From: Candidatus Woesearchaeota archaeon
GTDB taxonomy: Archaea; Nanobdellota; Nanobdellia; Woesearchaeales; WJKV01
Reading direction: 5' to 3'
Length of the DNA: 8,239 nucleotides
Assembly: GCA_019323495.1 (NCBI GenBank)
Contig: JAHWHE010000046.1
Coordinates: forward strand, 1-8,239
In this document: positions 6,030 to 8,239 of the stretch, piece by piece
Layout: every line of letters starts with the position of its first letter
How positions within the stretch are numbered: the stretch's first letter is position 1
The notes under the pieces: model-generated
Databases searched by the model: none
Told to the model about the DNA's origin: nothing
What the model saw: the letters and a program-made list of their open reading frames with translations, nothing else
Translations under genes and position numbers: made by a program

Positions 6030-6950
6030 TTATTTCAACAGCTTAAGCAAAATCGCTTTCTGCATGTGCAATCTGTTCTCTGCTTGCGGAAAAACAACGC
6101 TTTGTTTTCCGTCAATAACTTCTGCTGTAACTTCTTTTCCCCTTACAGCAGGCAGACAGTGCATAAAGACTGCATCTTTTTTTGCTAGAGCCATCAATTT
6201 GTTGTTGACTTGATACTTTCCTAGAATCTTTTCTCTCTTCTTCTGCTCTGATTTGGGGATCACATAAGACATCCAGCTGTCTGTGTAGATAATATCTGCG
6301 TCTTTTACTGCTTCAGAAGGATCTGCTGTGATTTTGATCTTGTTCTTGCTTGCTTTGCTGTATCCTTTTGCTTTCGCTACGATTTCTTTTTTGGGGGAAT
6401 ACTTGCTGTCTTTTGGGCACGCAACAGAAATGTCTATGCCAAACATGCTGCAGCAGAGAAGCAAACTATGAGTGATATTGTTGTTAGAATCTCCAATATA
6501 AGCTAGTTTCAGTCCTTCCAACCTGTTTTTATGCTCGACTATTGTCAGCATATCGCTTAAAATCTGGCAAGGATGGTACATATTTGTAAGAGCATTGATT
6601 ACAGGTATAGATGCGTTGTGCGCAAATTCTTCTATGTCTTGGTGATTTGCCAAACGCAATGTGACAATGTCGCAAAACAAACTTATGTTTTTAGCAGAAT
6701 CGCTTACACTTTCTTTTAACTTCCACATATTGGGATCTGTTTTATAGAAGATTGCGTGGCCGCCCAATTGATGTATCGCTGTCTCGAAACTCAGTCTCGT
6801 CCTTAATGAGGGCAGTTCGAAGAATAACAGCAGGGTTTTATTTTTCAACTTGTCTGAATAATGCAGAGGCTTCTTTTTTATCTTTCTCGCCTCTTCTATC
6901 AGAGTAAGAATCTCCTTTTTTGACAGGTCGGTCACACTAAGCAGGTTCAT
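6030..6950 (-). CDS. argF: Ornithine carbamoyltransferase-like protein
   Basis: This is a carbamoyltransferase expected to interconvert ornithine plus carbamoyl phosphate and citrulline plus phosphate in the cytoplasm. It is 306 residues, normal for the family. The carbamoyl-phosphate site is SLRTRLSFE (48-56), with Arg99 in DIVTLRL and HPCQ (126-129). The second domain has YIGDSNNNITHSLL (151-164), DSW (224-226), HCLPAVRGKEV (264-274) and PQAENRLHMQKA (288-299). The fold and the HCLP motif point to ornithine carbamoyltransferase rather than aspartate carbamoyltransferase. An oddity is that the ornithine-binding DxWxSMG motif is DSWMSYV (Met to Tyr, Gly to Val), so a changed amine substrate is possible. 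Translation starts at ATG 6950 within an ATGA overlap with the upstream GTPase gene, with GGAGG five bases before the ATG. Whether it acts in arginine synthesis or in arginine/citrulline breakdown cannot be told from this window. Confidence 0.9.
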   Translation of the reverse strand: MNLLSVTDLSKKEILTLIEEARKIKKKPLHYSDKLKNKTLLLFFELPSLRTRLSFETAIHQLGGHAIFYKTDPNMWKLKESVSDSAKNISLFCDIVTLRLANHQDIEEFAHNASIPVINALTNMYHPCQILSDMLTIVEHKNRLEGLKLAYIGDSNNNITHSLLLCCSMFGIDISVACPKDSKYSPKKEIVAKAKGYSKASKNKIKITADPSEAVKDADIIYTDSWMSYVIPKSEQKKREKILGKYQVNNKLMALAKKDAVFMHCLPAVRGKEVTAEVIDGKQSVVFPQAENRLHMQKAILLKLLK

Positions 6951-8239
6951 TTTTTCCTCCGCACTTTTATTTTGCTCAAGATACTCTCAATCTTTAGTTT
7001 TCCTTTTTCTTTTATTTCATACCTTATTGAAATTATCGGTTTGTTTGTCCTCAATAACTTGTCAAGATTTACAGGACTGCCGTCAATAACCAGATCGCAT
7101 CTTGCTTTATTGATTGTTTTTTCCAATTCTTTGATCTGCTGCTTGCCATAGCCCATGGCGGGCAAGACGTCTGTCAGATGAGGAAATTTTTCATATACTT
7201 GCTTTAACGAACCTGTTGCATATTTTCTCGGATCAATTATTTTGGCTGCTTTGTTCTGCCTGGCAGCTATGATTCCCGCACCATAAGTCATGCCTCCATG
7301 GGTCAATGTGGGTCCATCTTCTACAACTAAAACTTCTTTTCCCTTGATAATTGCAGGATCTTCTATGATTATGTCTGAGTCCGCGTCTATCACAATGGCT
7401 TTTGGATTGAATTTCTTGATGTTATGCTTTACTATGGCTATATTCTCTTTCAATGCAGTGTCTACTTTATTGATGACAATTACATCTGCCAATCTGAAGT
7501 TGGTCTCTCCTGGATAATAAGTTATTTCGTGGCCCGGCCTGTGAGGATCGACAACCACGAACAAGATGTCGGGCTTGAAAAAGGAAGTATCATTATTTCC
7601 TCCGTCCCATATTATGATGTCTGCTTCTTTTTCTGCTTTCTCCAGTATCAATTGGTAATTAACGCCTGCATAAACAATTATGCCGTTATTTATGTGCGGC
7701 TCGTATTCTTCTCGCTCCTCTATGGTGCATTTATGCTTATCCAAGTCGCTATAAGTCTCAAAACGCTGCCATTCCTGCTTTACCAAATCTCCGTATGGCA
7801 TCGGATGCCTGACAACTGCAACTGAATAGCCTTTTTTCTTATAGTACAAGCTGATCTTTCTTGAAAGAGGGCTCTTGCCGCAGCCAGTCCGCACTGCGCA
7901 AACCGCGATGACGGGCTTCTTGCTCTTCAGCATAGTGTCCTGTGCAGACAAAAGAACAAAATTTGCACCATTTGCATTTGCAATGCTTGCTTTATGCATG
8001 ACATCTATGTGAGACAAATCTGAATAGGACAAGACAACGTCATCCACTTTGAATCTCTTAATCAATTGCGGCAATTGCGATTCAGGAAAAATAGGAATTC
8101 CTTTTGGATATTGTTTTCCTGCAAGTTTTGCAGGATATCTTCTCCCGCTGATGTTTGGAATCTGCTCTGCTGTGAACGCAACCACGTTGTATTCGTTTTT
8201 GTCTTTATAATAAGTATTGAAATTATGAAAATCCCTTCC
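6947..8239 (-). CDS. COG2403-type P-loop GTPase related to cyclic 2,3-diphosphoglycerate synthetase, N-terminus cut
   Basis: About 430 residues are visible. The frame stays open to the window edge, so the true start lies beyond 8239. The GTG at 8185 is not the start, because the preceding 18 in-frame codons read GRDFHNFNTYYKDKNEYN, which matches the conserved N-terminal Rossmann-like region of this family. Counting from that GTG codon, a P-loop-like AVRTGCGKS lies at 97-105. RHPMPYGDL (126-134), a Walker-B-like WDGGNND (193-199), DPHRPGHE (213-220) and a G4-like NKVD (239-242) follow. VEDGPTLTHGGMTYGAG (288-304) and a C-terminal GSP-containing segment complete the pattern. The family is annotated as predicted GTPase or cyclic 2,3-diphosphoglycerate synthetase; the latter activity is established for Methanothermus fervidus, and I cannot claim it here. 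Its TGA overlaps the argF ATG by four bases, so the two are translationally coupled and probably work in one pathway. Family membership is firm; the reaction is unknown. Confidence 0.88.
   Translation of the reverse strand, partial: GRDFHNFNTYYKDKNEYNVVAFTAEQIPNISGRRYPAKLAGKQYPKGIPIFPESQLPQLIKRFKVDDVVLSYSDLSHIDVMHKASIANANGANFVLLSAQDTMLKSKKPVIAVCAVRTGCGKSPLSRKISLYYKKKGYSVAVVRHPMPYGDLVKQEWQRFETYSDLDKHKCTIEEREEYEPHINNGIIVYAGVNYQLILEKAEKEADIIIWDGGNNDTSFFKPDILFVVVDPHRPGHEITYYPGETNFRLADVIVINKVDTALKENIAIVKHNIKKFNPKAIVIDADSDIIIEDPAIIKGKEVLVVEDGPTLTHGGMTYGAGIIAARQNKAAKIIDPRKYATGSLKQVYEKFPHLTDVLPAMGYGKQQIKELEKTINKARCDLVIDGSPVNLDKLLRTNKPIISIRYEIKEKGKLKIESILSKIKVRRKK
6956..6960 (-). promoter_or_regulatory. 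Shine-Dalgarno of argF inside the upstream gene
   Basis: The minus strand reads GGAGG followed by five A and the argF ATG. It lies within the last codons of the GTPase gene, so argF is set up for efficient translation from the shared mRNA despite the overlapping stop. It is the strongest ribosome-binding site in the window. Confidence 0.75.

Noticed and set aside
1..8239. CRISPR array, insertion sequence or integrated element
   Set aside because: No direct repeats with spacers, transposase or integrase fragments, or terminal inverted repeats were seen. All sizeable frames are accounted for by chromosomal genes.

Overview
The window looks like part of a small, gene-dense, AT-rich archaeal genome, most likely of the DPANN type (Woesearchaeota/Pacearchaeota-like). 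This placement is an inference from gene content. The supporting evidence is an archaeal-type rpl3-rpl4 pair, a primase in which the PriS and PriL modules are fused in one short chain, TATA boxes set close to start codons (leaderless or near-leaderless transcripts), and a strong Shine-Dalgarno only at an internal operon gene. All genes are on the minus strand except one.

Layout, left to right. Positions 1-620 hold ribosomal protein L4, whose C-terminus is cut by the window edge. Positions 622-1566 hold ribosomal protein L3, one base upstream of L4 in the same operon. Positions 1567-1851 form the only sizeable non-coding stretch. It contains the polX oligo-T terminator, a strong TATA box, two hairpins, another oligo-T run and a weak TATA box near L3, so it may be an independent small RNA or a long structured leader of the ribosomal operon. 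Positions 1852-3555 encode a full-length family X DNA polymerase with a C-terminal PHP phosphoesterase domain. Positions 3631-5091 encode the fused primase. Positions 5092-5167 are a compact divergent promoter region shared by the primase and the plus-strand gene htpX (5168-6019), an M48 membrane metalloprotease. htpX converges on an ornithine carbamoyltransferase gene (6030-6950) with only 10 bases between the stop codons. That gene overlaps by an ATGA junction with an upstream COG2403-type P-loop GTPase gene (6947 to beyond 8239), related to cyclic 2,3-diphosphoglycerate synthetase and truncated at its 5' end by the window edge.

Functionally there are four blocks: translation (L3, L4), DNA replication and repair (primase, PolX), membrane-protein quality control (HtpX), and a translationally coupled carbamoyl-phosphate/arginine module (GTPase plus carbamoyltransferase). 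The points most worth a second look are the minimal fused primase (no zinc module, altered nucleotide-binding loops), the candidate RNA upstream of L3, the coupling of an uncharacterised GTPase to a carbamoyltransferase with an unusual substrate loop, and the altered tip of the L3 W-finger.
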